From positions 658,325 to 722,324 of the forward strand of contig KL647291.1 of the NCBI GenBank assembly GCA_000727475.1: a DNA stretch of 64,000 nt, in the 5' to 3' direction. The stretch is from Sarcocystis neurona. Its lineage: Eukaryota; Apicomplexa; Conoidasida; Eucoccidiorida; Sarcocystidae. The position numbers were made by a program, and so were the translations under genes. Under the pieces are notes generated by a model. That model worked only from the letters and a program-made list of their open reading frames with translations, was not told the DNA's origin and did no database searches. Numbering within the stretch: position 1 is the first letter of the stretch; each line of letters starts with the position of its first letter. Positions 1 through 14,100 of the stretch are shown here, one piece after another.

Positions 1-244
1 TGTCGTTGCCGCAGTGCCTCGTCGCGCTGTAGACGGTCCCACCGCGGACGGTAAAAAGAGAAGCGGGAGGCGGCTCTGCGGATGCAGCAGTGAAGGAAAG
101 ACTTCTTGCGTTAGAGACGAACAGAAAAAGAAAAGGCCGAGCGCGTCTCTGCGCTGCTCTGGCCGCGCTCTCGATTATTAGGACGCGTCGACAGGCGGGC
201 GAACGATACGGCGGGGTCATCTGCTCTGATGTTGTCGCGCACAG

Positions 245-340
245 CTACATGAGCTGGCGAAACACTTCCGCAGCAACACCAGCCGCAGCAGGAGCCCAAG
301 CTCTGCCGTTGCAGCAGCGGCAGAACGAGAAGGAGGACGA
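245..340 (+). CDS. candidate exon upstream of the VPS9 gene
   Basis: Open for 32 codons between an acceptor (ending CGCACAG) and a strong GTAAGC donor. The translation starts LHELAKHF and becomes Ser/Arg then Ala-rich, like low-complexity protein in this genome. It is phase 0 at both ends, so it could belong to the VPS9 gene or to a separate + strand gene. No domain is recognised and no link to neighbouring exons was found. Confidence 0.3.
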
Positions 341-1079
341 GTAAGCAGCGACAACGCAAAGGGGAAGAGAAGGACAACAACAGCTGCTGCAGCCGACGCT
401 GATTGTTGTTCAGGCGTGGAGCAGCAGCAGCGGCAAGACCACGAGCAGCCGTAGCAGCGGCAAGACCACCAGCAACTGTAGCGGCAGCGAGACCACCAGC
501 AGCAGCAGCAGCAAGAGCCGCACGGCAGCAGCGGGAAGGGCAGTAGCAGCGAGGGCGAGAGCAACAACAGCAAGAGGACGGACAACAGCAGCAGCAGCAA
601 GAGCAGCAAGCGGGAGCAGGAAGGAAAGGCGTTGACTCAGCAGTAGCAGCGGCGACAGCGACGCGGGCTGTTCTCGTCTATTACGATAGCGGCAGCAAAA
701 ACCACGCGGCCAGCAAAGGGGAGGAGCCGATCCTTGCCTGCTTGTCCATGGCGCCGCAACAGCACTCGTTCTTCGGTCCGCAGCCGCAACAACAGCAGCA
801 GCACAGATGCAGTTCGCACCTCAGAAGCGGCAGCAGCGGACCGGTCCTTCAACGGGCTAAAATGATGTGTTTGGTGTTACCAAACAAAATCTCTCTTGCT
901 GCGCGTTGCCGCCTGCGACAGCGGGGCTCGACTAAGCCAACAGCTACAACAGGAGAGATGCCACGACTGCGCACCTTGCTCCGCTTACTCCCGCGAACAT
1001 ATTTGCTGCTTCACGCAGCGGTCTCTCCTCCGCACACCAGTACAGTACACAAAAAACGAATTCCCCGGCAGCACACCTA

Positions 1080-2710
1080 TACGCGGTCCGGCTGCATGTG
1101 CTGCTGCTGCTTCTTGAGCCGCTACTGCTGCTGCTTGTGTTGCTGCTGCTCCTCCTCCTGTTGGTGCCTCCTGTGTGCAGTGCAGTGGCTTCTGACGTTG
1201 CTTCGACGACACACTGCAGCGACCGCTCGTGTAGCTTCTCTCTCTGAACGACCGCTGCTCCCCTGCCTCGGACTTCCCTACGACGCTCCTGACGCCACGG
1301 AAAAAACGCGCCGTTTGACGACGGCTGCTACTTTGCCGCAGCGCTTCCTCTGCTAACTGCCAGAACCTCGTTACACGGCTGCTTTCCCGCTGATGCCGCT
1401 GCTGCTGCTCAAGATGCTCGTGCACCTCCTGCTGCTCCATTCCCTCTTCCCACTAGTGTTTCCTTCACAGTGCTCACTGCTGGTGCTGCACCAGTTGCAC
1501 TGCGTTCCTTCTGTTGAGGGTGCTACGCGCTTACCGCTGCTGCTACTGCGGCTGCCCCGGTTACTCTTCCTTCCTCCTTGCTGCTGGTGTGCGTGCCGAT
1601 GTTTTTGCAGCTGCCGCTTGTGTGCCTTTGCTGTTGCTGCTGCGGCTACAACTGCTGCCCCTGCTGTACGTGCTGCTCACCTGGCTTCTGGTGCTGCTGC
1701 TTCTTCCTCGTGCTTTGGAGTCGGGGACTGGGCTGCTACCGCGTTTCTCTCCAAGACTGCTGACACCGTGCGGCTGCGGAGTTGCTGCTCTCGCTGCTGC
1801 TACTGCTGGAGCAAGCTGTAAGTGCGCAGAAAGTTCGCAAGCATCATTGTCGCCCGTGCTGGTAATGCTGCTGCCTCTACTGCACTCCTGCGAATGTTGT
1901 TGCTGCCGCCAATGCTGATGCTGCTGTTGCTGCTTTGGAGCTGGCTACAGTTCCGGTGTGACAACGCCTGCAGGTCTGCACAGACACGAGCGTGCAGTGC
2001 TGCTGCTGCTGGTCCTCCACCTCCTCCTCTTGCTGCTGGGCAGCAAGTGTCAGCGTCTCGTATGTCTCCGTTGCAGCATAAGTGCCGTTGCAAACGTACG
2101 TACTGCTGTTCCTGTTAGCGGACTTCCACCTGTGGCTGAAGCACTCACCCAGATGTTCCTGCTCGTGCTGCGCCTCCTGCGGTGCTGCAGCAGGAAGGTG
2201 CGCGGTGGCGCCGCTGTTATGCAGTGCTATGAAGGACTCATCGCCTGGTGCACCTCCTTAACTTCCTCCTGTACCCACTGCTCCAGGCAGATGTATTATT
2301 GCTCCTGAGCTCCCTGCTGCGTCCACCGCTGCAGACAGGTGTACTCTATGGCTGTTGCTGGGCTGCAGGGCTGCAGCACACCCACGTACCTGCTGGCCTC
2401 TCAAAACACATCCTAGAGCTCCTGTCGCTGCTGCTGCACCCAAGTGAGGAGGAGCTACGTCATGCTGCTGCCACCCACACTTCGCGACGTTCTTGCTGCT
2501 GCTCTCATGCTGGTGCAGGGCACAATGGTGCAGCTGTTGCTGCTGCTGCTATCAGCATTTTCACCGGTGCGGCCGTCACGCTGCTGCGCAACGCGCACAT
2601 CGGTCTCCCACAGATGCTGCTGTTTTCGCTCTTCTCAATTTCGTTCTCGCCGCCCTTCTGCTGCTGCAACACTACACGGCTGTGCACACGCTGCTGCTGC
2701 TGTTGAAGAC
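1080..2710 (+). repeat. degenerate CTG/TGC triplet array
   Basis: About 1.6 kb dominated by TGCTGC with scattered substitutions, open in several frames as Leu, Cys or Ala runs. I read it as intronic or intergenic, not coding: it lacks complex sequence, and similar arrays elsewhere sit in introns. Confidence 0.8.
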
Positions 2711-2742
2711 CCTACCCTTCTAAACTTCCCGTCCCCTTCAGC

Positions 2743-2828
2743 AGCAGGGGCACTCTGCAGCTGTAGCAGAACCCACAAGATGCCGGGAGGGTTACCTTGT
2801 CGATGCAGGAAACACACGCTTTCGTGAC
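2743..2828 (+). CDS. candidate exon after the 1.1-2.7 kb CTG array
   Basis: Directly after the CTG array and a pyrimidine-rich stretch ending in AG, one + frame reads QGHSAAVAEPTRCREGY and on to NTRFRD, with a possible GTGCCA donor. Its position right behind a CTG array matches other exons here. Exact ends are uncertain and no function is recognised. Confidence 0.25.
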
Positions 2829-3041
2829 GTGCCAGTCGCAGTGCCGTGTCTGCCGCCGTAGACTCGTGTTAACTCTGTCATGTCACTGCCGCGGCTCCCA
2901 GGCGTCGGCCTCCTTAGAGAATTCGCTACATTACTCGTGCTCTTCGTGAATGCGCTGTGATGCCGTCCCCTCACTCGTGTAATGACAAGACTCGTCCAAA
3001 TCAGCGAATGGCTGAGATTACTTTGCTCTTCGTATCTGCAG

Positions 3042-3251
3042 TGCTACTGCCTTAGATACACTCGCGGGGCGGCTCCCACTCCTCCTCCTCCGGACGACTC
3101 AGGAAGCTCCGCGGCACCAGCGCCAGCTGTACCTGTGACCTGCCCACCAAAGGAGCAGACAGGACTTCCGAAGTCCAGAGAATTCACTGCAAATGGCAAC
3201 GGAAATATCGCCGCTTCTCTTCTGCTCCCAAACACGCACCTTTCTCAACGC
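3042..3251 (+). CDS. candidate Pro/Ala-rich exon
   Basis: A 70-codon open stretch after an acceptor (TATCTGCAG) with a weak GTCTCT donor, phase 0 at both ends. Composition is Pro/Ser/Ala-rich (APTPPPPDDSGSS), then KEQTGLPKSREF. It is compatible in phase with exon 7020-7071 but not proven to join it. The - strand reading is also open, so strand is inferred from the neighbouring exons. Confidence 0.3.
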
Positions 3252-3389
3252 GTCTCTAGATATGTGTGTGGACGTGTGTAATTCTTCATGTCCTTACGTA
3301 GGGACACACCAGTCGCTCACCTTCTTTCTACTGCGAGGAAAGCCTATATACGAGGTATTATTGCTCAGATGTGCCGTGCAGGGCGTCCA

Positions 3390-5130
3390 TAGTCACATAC
3401 GTACACACACGCACACAAAAACGTAAACACGTGAGAGAGGTCTTGACGTGGAGGTATGCGTACACGTGTGTTGATACGCATACGTAGAGAGAGGAAAAAA
3501 GTCGGCGCGAAAGAATCCACCTGCACTTTGCGTATGTTCTGAGTCGCACACATACGTCTATATCGTAGACACACACATGCATGCACATGTACGAAAAAAT
3601 GTGTGTGCCTAGTGTTTTGCGTCCTCTCTCACATTTAGATATTTGCGCGTCCAAGTATATAAATACACACACACTCATACGTGTTAGCTTTCTTATCTCT
3701 ATCTCTCCACAAATACACGCGGATAGTTGCACACAGACAGAGAATATATATATATATATATACACTTATCTATGTGTATGTCTGCGTCCGCATGTTTCGA
3801 CGTCTCCACCCGCATACGTGCAGAGATAGATATATTTGTGCTTACATACAACCATGTGGTGGTGCATATGTACTAAACCACGTTTATTTGAATGATAGAC
3901 TTCTGGTTCGGTATCCCTGTGCCCCCCCGTGCACACGTCTGTGTACGCAAGTCCACAAGGAAGTAATTTTGAGTGGCGAGCGAGAATCCATATGGTACAT
4001 TTGTGTAGATTTGAGTAGAGAAGCACACATCGCTACGAAACAAAGAAATCGCCCAGGCGACGGGTGTGAAATATCGTAGGAAAGTGGAGCAGCATCAGGA
4101 CTGGCAGCAGAAGCAGCAGCAGCAGCAGCTTCGATATTGATCGGTGCTGTTGCAGCAGCTGCTGCTGCATTGCAGCTGCTTTTGCCGCTGCTCCTTGAAT
4201 TGCGGCGGTGTGCGCATCCCGTGACCGCGCAGACTGTCTGTCGGACGTTGTTTTCTCTCTTCGCCTGCAAGAACTCTTGCGGCAACGTGTGACTGTGTGC
4301 CGCATCCGCTTGAAAGACATATATAATATATTTTCTGAACGTCCCTAAGTACCTACTGTCTATATGTAAATGTGGTGGTCGTCATGACTAACACGTCTAT
4401 CTAAATCTTTGTATCTATCTGGGATCTACCTATGTATGCGTCTATGCATTATGTATGTATTCGCTCACGTACGTAGGTTTCTACGTACACACCCACGCTT
4501 CCATGTCTGCATACGAAGAGATATACACATATTGATGTCCGTTTACAACGACGTATAGATGTACAAAGTGTAAACCTATATCCAACCTGTGTAGAAAGAC
4601 ATGTGTGCGAGCATCTGCGTAGCGAGACACAGCTACGAAGTCCGTGCGCTCTCAGTTGCATACCGATGTTGAATATAAAGAGTTGCGAGTACTCGAAGAA
4701 AACGTGCAAGCAGCAGCATTTCCTACAATATATATATATATATACACCATTTTGTGTATCGTTAGGGCGAAAAAGAAAAATTCACGTCTCAACTTTCCAT
4801 ACACCCATATACTGGTACATATACAGAGGTAAATCAGACATATCTCTGGTGTATACAGTGCGGACACACATAGAGATACGTACACAGACTTATTTCACAA
4901 TACGTCGTATAAACGCGAATGTTCATGCACGCTGAAGACATACTATGGGTGTACAGGTATTCACACATGTATACGTTGTAGCGAGCTGGAGCAGACAGGG
5001 GGCTTTGCATATATGTATACGCAGAAGGCTGCGAGGCACCAGGCGTGTACCAAAGTGTGCATGTAGTGTGCATGTACGTATACATTGTCTAATATATGTG
5101 TCTTTCGACGTGGGTGTGCACACGTGTCTG
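3390..5130. repeat. AT-rich microsatellite tract with ACACATA/TATATG motifs
   Basis: Imperfect TATA, TACGTA, CACACA and TATATG runs. A short CAG/CTG block sits at 4090-4200. No exon could be supported inside. Confidence 0.7.
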
Positions 5131-5254
5131 CCAAATGACACTCCCGGCACCGGCAGTACGGACAGAGGGAAGAGGTGCGGAGGAGAACGTTGACCGTAAG
5201 AAGCCGTAGACCACAACCAGCCACAAGTGACCGTCTGATGCAGAGACGTCACCG

Positions 5255-5640
5255 GCTTGTTTTGCTGCTATTGCTCCTGTTGCCGTTGCTCCTGCTCCTT
5301 TTGGTCCTGGTCCTTCTCGTGCTGCAGCTCGTGGTGGTGCTATTGCTGCTGAAGTTGCAAACGCCGCTGCCACTTCTGGTGTGCTGCCCCTTCTCCTGCT
5401 GCACCAGCTTACTCCCTCGTGCTACAGCTCTCCTGCTGCTGCTCTCGGCGCTTCCGCTGCTCCTGGTGCTGCAATCTCGGGTGTCGCTTTGCTGATCTTG
5501 GTATTCTTCCTGAGGCTCGTGCTTCTTCTCCTGCTGCCTCTCCTGCCGCTGCTCGTCCTCGTCCTGCGGCTGTTCCTGCTGCTACTGGTAGTCGTTCTGC
5601 TGCTTCTGTTCGTGTAGCTGCTGCCGCTAGTGCTGCACAC
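5255..5640 (+). repeat. CTG/TGC triplet array
   Basis: Dense degenerate CTG/GCT repeats, open as Leu runs on + and Gln/Ala/Ser on -. It lies 90 bases before candidate exon 5727-5820. Confidence 0.8.
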
Positions 5641-5726
5641 CGGTTGAATTGGGGGTCTCCTTTTTGTGTAGACATCTTGTATTCAGTGTATCACCCCGAA
5701 CGTCAGCTGTGTCTTTCTTTCGCTAG

Positions 5727-5820
5727 AGCAACTTACGCGGCAAGCTGCAGCCGCAGCGTCGCGATCCGTCCCTATTTCTGTTAAGCAATCAAGGGCACTG
5801 CTGCCGACGACACAGCCTAA
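5727..5820 (+). CDS. candidate exon after the 5.3-5.6 kb CTG array
   Basis: A pyrimidine-rich acceptor (CTTTCTTTCGCTAG) is followed by a basic frame, SNLRGKLQPQRRDPSLFLL, continuing to a Ser run. The donor is unclear and the available GT sites do not give the phase needed for a direct join to 7020. No domain is recognised. Confidence 0.22.
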
Positions 5821-7019
5821 ACAGTAGTAGCAGTAGCAGCTGATGTGCGGGAGCGGCGAATCTGCCGTGTTGGCCCCCTTGGCGCTAACTGCCTTTGTTG
5901 CGTTTCTGTTGATCTTGCTTCGGCTGCGGCTGCTGTGACTACCACTACTCCTACTAGTTCTGCTCTTTGAGATGCTGGCGGGCTCCGTCTGCAGCACGTG
6001 TACTCACACTCCTGCACATCAAAGTCCCTCTGGCTTCTCTTAATCCCCATCATCCTTTGAGTGCAAAATTTTTACTGGGTACCGCATGTTCAGTAGATTT
6101 TTCTGCACGTCAGATAGTCTCACGAGCATGCACAACTCTGTAACTGCTAGACGCTCTACTACTGCTTCTGTCTCTCCTGCAATGCAACCAGTGTCCTTTT
6201 CCGTCAGCCAGTTCCCCCGTAAAACTAAGGGAGACTGTACTTCCCATTCTTAAGTCTCGCTGTGTCTTAAGCTACAAATATATTTGTCTCTCTTCCCAGG
6301 AGACTAGAAGTTGCCGTTGCGCTGCCTTATTTTTCTTCCTGAAACTGCCTTCTTCACTAAATACCGGTACACTGTACTATCGTGTGTTGACACTCTCCAA
6401 ACAGCACCTCTCTTCCGGTGTGTTCTCTTACCTATTTCTTGCAGAAGTCACAAGTTCCACACCACTCCCGCAGGTCTATACGAATACTCGCAGGACAAAC
6501 GCATACATCCTTCCCGTCTTCTACCTAATTTCTTGCTTCCCCGGTTGCAAGTTCGTCGTCCTTATCATTTTTCCCCATTAACTACGAAGTAAATCGTGCA
6601 TTTCCGTGTGATACTTGAATTCCTAGCCATTAGAGAGCTGCGGAATTCTCAGCAAACGTGTGACGCAACAGTAGAGTGCTCATTTTCTTCATCATTTCCC
6701 GCACACTGCTGCCGAAGATACTCACTATCCAAGCAGTCCGATCTCTTCTCTGTGCCCCTCCCCCATTTGCTCTGCTGTGGATGCATATCTTGGAATAAAC
6801 ACGGCTGTTTTCTCTCGCTGTCGCCTTCACCGCCTGTGTGCCGCTGGTAGGAGTTGCTGAACACATATTTCTGTTTCGGCATTGTGTGTGATCGTTGTTA
6901 AGACGCCTTTTCCGGCTGCATTTAATTTTTGGACTTTCCTCTGAAACTCCTGTACTGCTAGTGTCTTCCCTCCAGACGAACAGCTAATCATTTCGTCTTC
7001 TCCCCCTTACCCCGTGTAG

Positions 7020-8086
7020 TTCATTACTTTGGCGGACAAAATCAGAGTGTCTTTGAAGCAAAGATACAGCGGTATATCTTTCGCAACGCAGTCTCCGCAT
7101 CTTCCTCTTGCTTATCCACTTCTTCTTTGGTGTTTTCCCGTTCGCGCCCTCTATGTGTGCGTGTTCTTGCGCGAGACCCGTCTTTATACCAAAAAACGCA
7201 ACTTTTTCTTCCTCCGTTTAATTTCTCCGCGGGTTGTGTCTTCCACTTTCTTGCTGTACATACCGCTTCGCATCCATTCTCCCTCTTCACCTTGTCCTTC
7301 GCATCTTCTTTTGCGTCTCTTTCCGTTTGCCTTATTCTTCTCTCTTTCGCCTCCCTCCTTCTTTTTCGTTGTTCGTGTTTCCCTCTACCTTTGCTATATT
7401 GACAACATGGCGCACTTCTCCTGGAAGTAGTTGTCCACCGCAGTTCGCTTGTTGTACAGCCCCGCATTTTGCGTGTACGTACACCCCAAGTTGCGGCATA
7501 ACGTGAAGACACGAAGGACCCAACAGCGGGCTTCCCCGCCAGCTCTGTCTTCGCTTTAATAGTTTTCCATGAATACGCGTGCTCATATACATATGTGGAC
7601 TTGTTCTTTACAAGTTACGTATCACGTGCTATTTCGTGTAGTCTCTGTACACCTTCGTCTCTATATGACCGCACATACACGCATCGCTTTCTGTACATAC
7701 GTACACATACATATGGATTGATTTCTCTACTGTAGGATGTAGGTCCTGCAGCGTAGACGGTGTGAAAGAAGCAGATCACGTACTACCAGCAAATGCTAGA
7801 AGACTTTACCTCTCTCGAGTCTCTCTCTGGGTGTCCCTCTGTAAGCGAGTCCCCATAGACGTAAATAAGTAGATTTATATATATTTATATATATTTATGT
7901 ACACTCACGTAACTACATACTTCTGTGGATGTGTCCCCCTCTAGTCCATTATACGTATATATATACCTCATACGTAGGTGACTACGTGTATGTACTCGTA
8001 ATTACGTTTATGTTAATTGCGATGCCCGTTAGGCATAAGTGCCTATTTTGATACGTAAACGTATGCGAGATATTGATATATATGTA

Positions 8087-8128
<42 letters not shown>

Positions 8129-11100
8129 CGCAGGTGATGGCGCAAAGAGTGTGTATGTGTACAACTTTATGTCGTCTGTGTTTCATGCCCGTGCTTCCCA
8201 GCCTACGTGGAATGTATGTTTGTATGTATGTTTCGTATGAAGCTGCACACGTGTATGGATCTAAATATACACATGTATATAGGGCAAGTTTGTGCCACTC
8301 TGCGTCCTCTTATCTCGTGTGCACTTCCGTGAAGCATCGGCACAACCATATACATATATATGGGTACGCATGTATGGATATGCAGGCGACACACATAAGT
8401 ATATATATGTGCATATATATGAAAGTATCGAAGAAATCTGTGAAGCTATTGTGCGCAGTTTACCAGTTGCGTACGTACGACACGTACGGGGAAGGATCAG
8501 GGTATGCGCCCCCCTGTATTGTCATCTTCTCTTTTAAGGAGTGACGTCTTTTCTTGTCAGGAATTCGTTCGTACTGTGACGTAAATTTGCATTTCTTGAG
8601 AAGAGCGGCAGTCGAGATTATGAAGCGGCAGTTGTGCTGTGCGGCCCCACAGCTTTTTTGCGTGCTGCAGTTGCGTGTACACCACCTGTATCTGACCTTT
8701 ATATTCCCTCTCTCTGTCTTTCTCTTCGTTTTTTTCTCCCGACTACTTCTTCGTTTCTTTCCCCCCTTACAGATGTCTACATAAGTGTATGAGTGTGGCT
8801 CTCTTAGAAGGTGCCCGTCCGAATGCGTGTACCTATTATATGAATACATATGTGTATAGAGGCTCACGCATCTCTGTGTTTGCATGCCCGTAAGCACGTG
8901 TACATACGCGTATGCACAAAAAACAAGAAAGGAAGCAGAGGCACACTTTCACATATATATGTGTGTCTCTCTCTATATAGCCATACATATATGTATATGT
9001 AGGGAAGTTGTGTAGGTACGTACGGACATATATACAGGTGTATTGGCCTGTCTCCACAGAAGATTCTCACTTTATCTCAGACGCGTAGAGAAAGCCTCCC
9101 CACTAGAAATCCTCTTGTAGTCTCACACGAAATCGGTGAAAAAGTTGTGAAGGCAGTTCAGAAGGAGAAACAGACGATGAAGGACGAAGGGGAACAGCAA
9201 CTAGCGCTTCTGCTGAATTCTCACCCGCTGCTGCAAGCGATGCTGCAGCGGCACGACCGCCTGCTGAAAACGTTTGCTTCTGCTTCCTGTGACGAGTCTT
9301 TGCTGCTGCTGCTGCCGCTGTCGACGACGCTAGAAACTTATGCTGCGGCGGAGCCTCTTCACCAGGTGAGTCGAAGTGTTCCTCACGGCCGAACAAAAGT
9401 TGTCCTTTCAACTCTCTGTCTCTCGCCTCTCCTTTTCTCGAGACACGTCCATATACAAATATCTAGTCCAAGCCAGTATACGCTACGACTTATGTACGGG
9501 CTGGACAAATGTACAAACGCGCACATACAGATATGTTAGGGCATCTCCCGGTGCGCACGGTCTACTAAAGATCAATCCATATACATGAACGCGCGTCGCC
9601 AGTATTAATTGATAGACAGTGAGGGAAGAAACCGCCAGAAAAAGATGCGTGTGAACGCCCATCAGCTTTGCGGTGTGTACATACACCACACACCCCAGAT
9701 CCCCAGGTACGGATATGTACGCCTAGATATCATTATATATATATATATATGTACGTATGTATACACACATACGCGGATCTATGTGTCTATGTATATATAC
9801 GTGCTGGACTGTTTGTGTACACCTGTTTCTGTCTGTCTGTTCGTAGAGAGCGAGAGAGTTACACGCCTGTCTCAGGCAGCCATCTTTACATACATATATA
9901 TAACATAACATCTCTCTCTCTATATATATAATATATATATATATATGCGTCTACCCAGTCTGAAACATATACACGTGCATACGTATATATATAGTAAGCA
10001 AGTACATGGAGCGGCGATACTCTTGTGTACACACAGGGAGACGTAGGCAGATGAGGCAAACGTCGAGTAATACATGTATGCATGCGTGTCTGCTAGTGCG
10101 TCCGTCCTTCCTTTTGGTAGCTACTCTGCTGCTGCTGCTGCTTCTTTTTACTGTGGAGCTGCTTCTTTATGTCCCACTACTGCTGCATTTCTATCTACCT
10201 CTCCGGCTGTTTCTTCATCCACAGGTGGTGCGGAACTCCTGCCTTGTGCTTCTGCTGCCTTTTCCACCTCCGCTTCTCCTGTTGCCGTTTCTGCTTCTGT
10301 TCTTCTCTTCTTCCCATTCTGCTGCTGCTCTCGGTTCTGTTGCTGGACCGTCTGCTCCTGCGCCTGGGTCTGCTGCTTCGCTGCTTCTCCAGCTGCTCTC
10401 GGTGCTGCTGCTGCTACGGCCGCCTCTGCGGCTGCGACGATTCCCTCTGGTGCGGCTGCGGCTGCCTGGGCTGCTGCCGTGGCTGGCTCTGCTGCTGGTG
10501 CTTCTGCTGCGGCCTTTTGCTGCTGCTTTCTCGTGCGTAGGCGGCGCCGCGCTCCGAACTGCCTCTGCTGTATTTGCCTCCTCGCGCTGCTCCTGCCGCT
10601 TCCTCTCGGTGCTCCTGCCGCTTTCTCTTGCTGCTGCTGCTGTTGTATCTCGCTGCTTCTGCTGCTTCCTCTTGTTGCTGCTGGCGTTATTCTTCTGTCT
10701 TCATACCGCTGCTGTTGTTTGCTGCCGCTGGTGCTGTTGGCAGCAACTGCTGCAGGAGACGCACCTGTTCAAGGCGACAGCTCTTCCACATCATTTTATA
10801 AATCTGCGTGGACAGAGTATTCAACGTTGTGACAACCATGTCTACTTGGAGTTGGGTTTCTCTTCCCCAAGTAAGAAGCAATTTCTCTCCTGTTCTACGA
10901 GAAACAATTGCTGGTTCAACCGTTTTCCCCCCACTTCTCTCGCCGTGTCTCTGTGTCGGCGCTACAGCTGGTCACAACAGCTCGCAGAAGTTTTACTCTT
11001 TCTTGAAACAGTTCTCCTCTGTAGCTGCCGTCCAGTTTTGTCATCTTCTTCCTCTTTTTCTGTTCGTTTTTCGCTGTCCTATTCTCCTCTTGCTCTTCTT

Positions 11101-14100
11101 CGGCAATGGTGCGACGCGCACTTGCTGGCTCTCCTACGGTCTTTCCCCGCAGCAGAAACAGCAGCAGCAGGAGCAGCAGCAGCAGCAGTAGGAGTAGCAG
11201 CAGCAGAAGCAGCAGCAGTAGCAGCAAGAGAGACAGAGAAAGGAAAAGAAAGCTTGGCAACAGCAGCCGCGAAGGAGAGAGAGCGAAAGACGGCAGCGGC
11301 CGCGGCGGGAAGAGAATAGGCAGGGAGGCCAATAAGGAACGCGAGAACTGCAGCAGCGGGAGCAGGTGCATTATAAAGGAAGACAGAGAGATAGTAGCAG
11401 AAGGAGGAGGAGGAAGAAGGAAGTAGCAGGAGAAGCAAGAGAAAAAGATCAGCAGCAGCAGAAAAGGCAGTACAAGTGAAAGACTGTGTGGAGAGTCGCT
11501 GCTCCGCTGCAGCAGCCGCAGCGCACCATTTCATCCGTCCGTGAAAAACAGCAGCAGGGGAACAGCAGCAGGAAAATAGCAGCAGGGGACCGGAAGCAGG
11601 AGAACAGCAGCAGGAGAACAGCAGCTGGAGAGCAACAGCAGGGGAACAGCAGCAAGGGAACAGCAGCAGGAGAACAGCAACAGGAGAACCGCCGCAGCAG
11701 ATACTACCTCCATCAGAACAGCGGCGAAGAATAGAGTCGCTTCGGGCGCAGCAGCAGTGAGACAGGAGCACTAGCAGTACGGAGGAGAGAAGAACAAATG
11801 AGAGTCATTGTTCAAATATACATGCATATATATATAGAGAGAGAGAGACAGAGAGAGACGGGTACGTTTGCTCCCTCTACATATGTATATATATATGTAT
11901 ATGGATGTATGAAACCCTATATATATATGCGTATAGATGACTGCATGTGTATACAGAGAGAAGCAGAAACGAACAGGGGAGAGAGACAACTTACTTCTCT
12001 TTCTGGTGTCCATCTCTCTGTACACACATGCGTACATGTAACCCAATATATACGCATGTACATATATATATATATGTATATATATATGTATATATAGAGA
12101 GAGAATGAGACAGGGAGAGAGACAGGGAGAATAGAAGCGAATATATCTGCACACGGAGGATGAGGGAAAATTTTGATTTTGACGGAGATTTCCACCTCAC
12201 CACTGCCTAGTGCAAACTTCCCTCTTTTCTGTTTTGATCTCCACTCCCGCATATATCTTTGCGCACACCTGCACACTCACACTTCCACCCGAATCGCAGT
12301 CTCACTCTCTGTGCGTCTCCCTGTCTCCGTGTTTGTCTCCGTGTCTCCTTGCCTCTCTGTCTCAATTTCTCTGCGTGTCTGCTCTGCGAACGTCTCGGTT
12401 GCTGCTGCTGCTGCTGGTTGATGCGTCGCTGGCGCTGCTGGTGGTGGTGGTGCTTCTGCTGCTGCAGGACGGCACGTGATCTTGGCTGAAGAAGAAATGT
12501 ACGGCGGCGGTGTACATTTGCTTTGTTTGCTGATCCCGGAGTCGCTGCTGTGCGAAGAAATTGATGCAGGAACAGCAGGCAGAGGAAGAAGCGCAGACAA
12601 GGCAGAAGGGGGAGCTGCGGGCAGAGGCAGCAGTCCGGAGACGCGGAAGGAGGAAGAGCAGCAGCAGCAGCTCGGGTCGTCCTGGGGTGGGGTCAGCAGC
12701 ATATACGCGTCGCTTCGAGGGGGGGTCAGAAGTAGACGCGCAGTAGAAGCAGCTGCAACAGAAGCGGCAGCCGCAGCCGTAGAAGCAGTTGCTGCAGAAG
12801 CAACAGAGGGCAGAACACAGGGAGGCGCCACGAAGGAGCAACTGCAGCAGCAGCAGGAGGAGGAGCGGGGGTCTTCTCGTTCGGCGGCCGCGACGTGTGC
12901 AGCAGCCGCAGCAGCTGCTGCTGCCGCTGCTGCAGCGGAGAAAGAAGAAAGTGAGGAAGAAGACGAAGAAGAGAAGGGAACGGCGGGGAAGGGAAGAAGG
13001 CGGCGGCAGCAGAAGCAGCTGCAGTATGGGAGAAGAAACCTTGCGACAACAGCAGCTGCTGCTGCAGGGAGTCGGGCTGCTGCTGCTGCAGCACAGCTGC
13101 TGCTGCTGCACGAGAAGTTTCTTTTCCCGTCGACAACTTGGCAGCAGCAGCAGCAGCAGCGCGACTTGCTGCAGAGAGAACAGCACATGCAGGAAATGCT
13201 AGCAGCAGAAAGAGAAATTCAAGAAACAGTTTTCTGCTGGTCTCCAGGCGACGCCTCCTCTCGTGCGCCTCTCCCTTCTCCGATACGACGCGATCTCTAT
13301 CTATTCATACAAAACTTCAAAGACACTTATATCCTGGTCTGTGTGTCTCTTTCACTTCACCAATTTATCTACATACACGCAAACATATATATACATGTAT
13401 ACATACATGTATACATACACATATGTATATCAAATATGTAGATGGACGTATATATGTGGTCCCCGTATATAGATGTATGCGGTTAAGTGAAACTGTACAC
13501 ATGTGTTAATATGCGTAGGTGTCTCGGTGACTACATATGTATGCACATCTATGTGTATGTAAATGACCACACATATATATGTATATATATATAAGGCTCA
13601 AGTACATTTCGTTCTCGTTTGTTATCTCCTTTTTTTTCTCTCTCTATGTGTATATTTGTATGTATATGTGTACGTTGCTGTATGTGTCAAGGGCTGAGGC
13701 AGCACCGGAAAGTACCTGCAAGCTGCTGTGCTGCAGTCCCTCCGTAGACACGTACGTGTGTCTCTCCGTACATCCCTTTCCCTGTGTCTATATCTACACA
13801 TCGGCGTCTTCTCTCTCTAGACTGCGTCCCCTTACGTATACATATGTACATACGTATCTATGTAGATATGTAAATCTATTTACATAACTGTGGTCGTCAT
13901 ATATATGTATATATATATATATGTGTGTCTATCTATTCGTATATATATAGTTGCCTACCCTCACCTATACATATTTATATACATATATATGTCCGTTTAC
14001 ACATCTACAGGTGTCTTCCTGTCTGTCTCTCTCTGTATATGTATATGTCTGTTCATATATATATTTATCTGCTTACCCATATATATATGCACATATGTGT

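Noticed and set aside
10006..11319. 437-aa + strand ORF rich in Leu, Cys and Ala
   Set aside because: It is a by-product of a CTG array and an AT tract. A short exon (10756-10870) with good splice sites uses another frame inside it.
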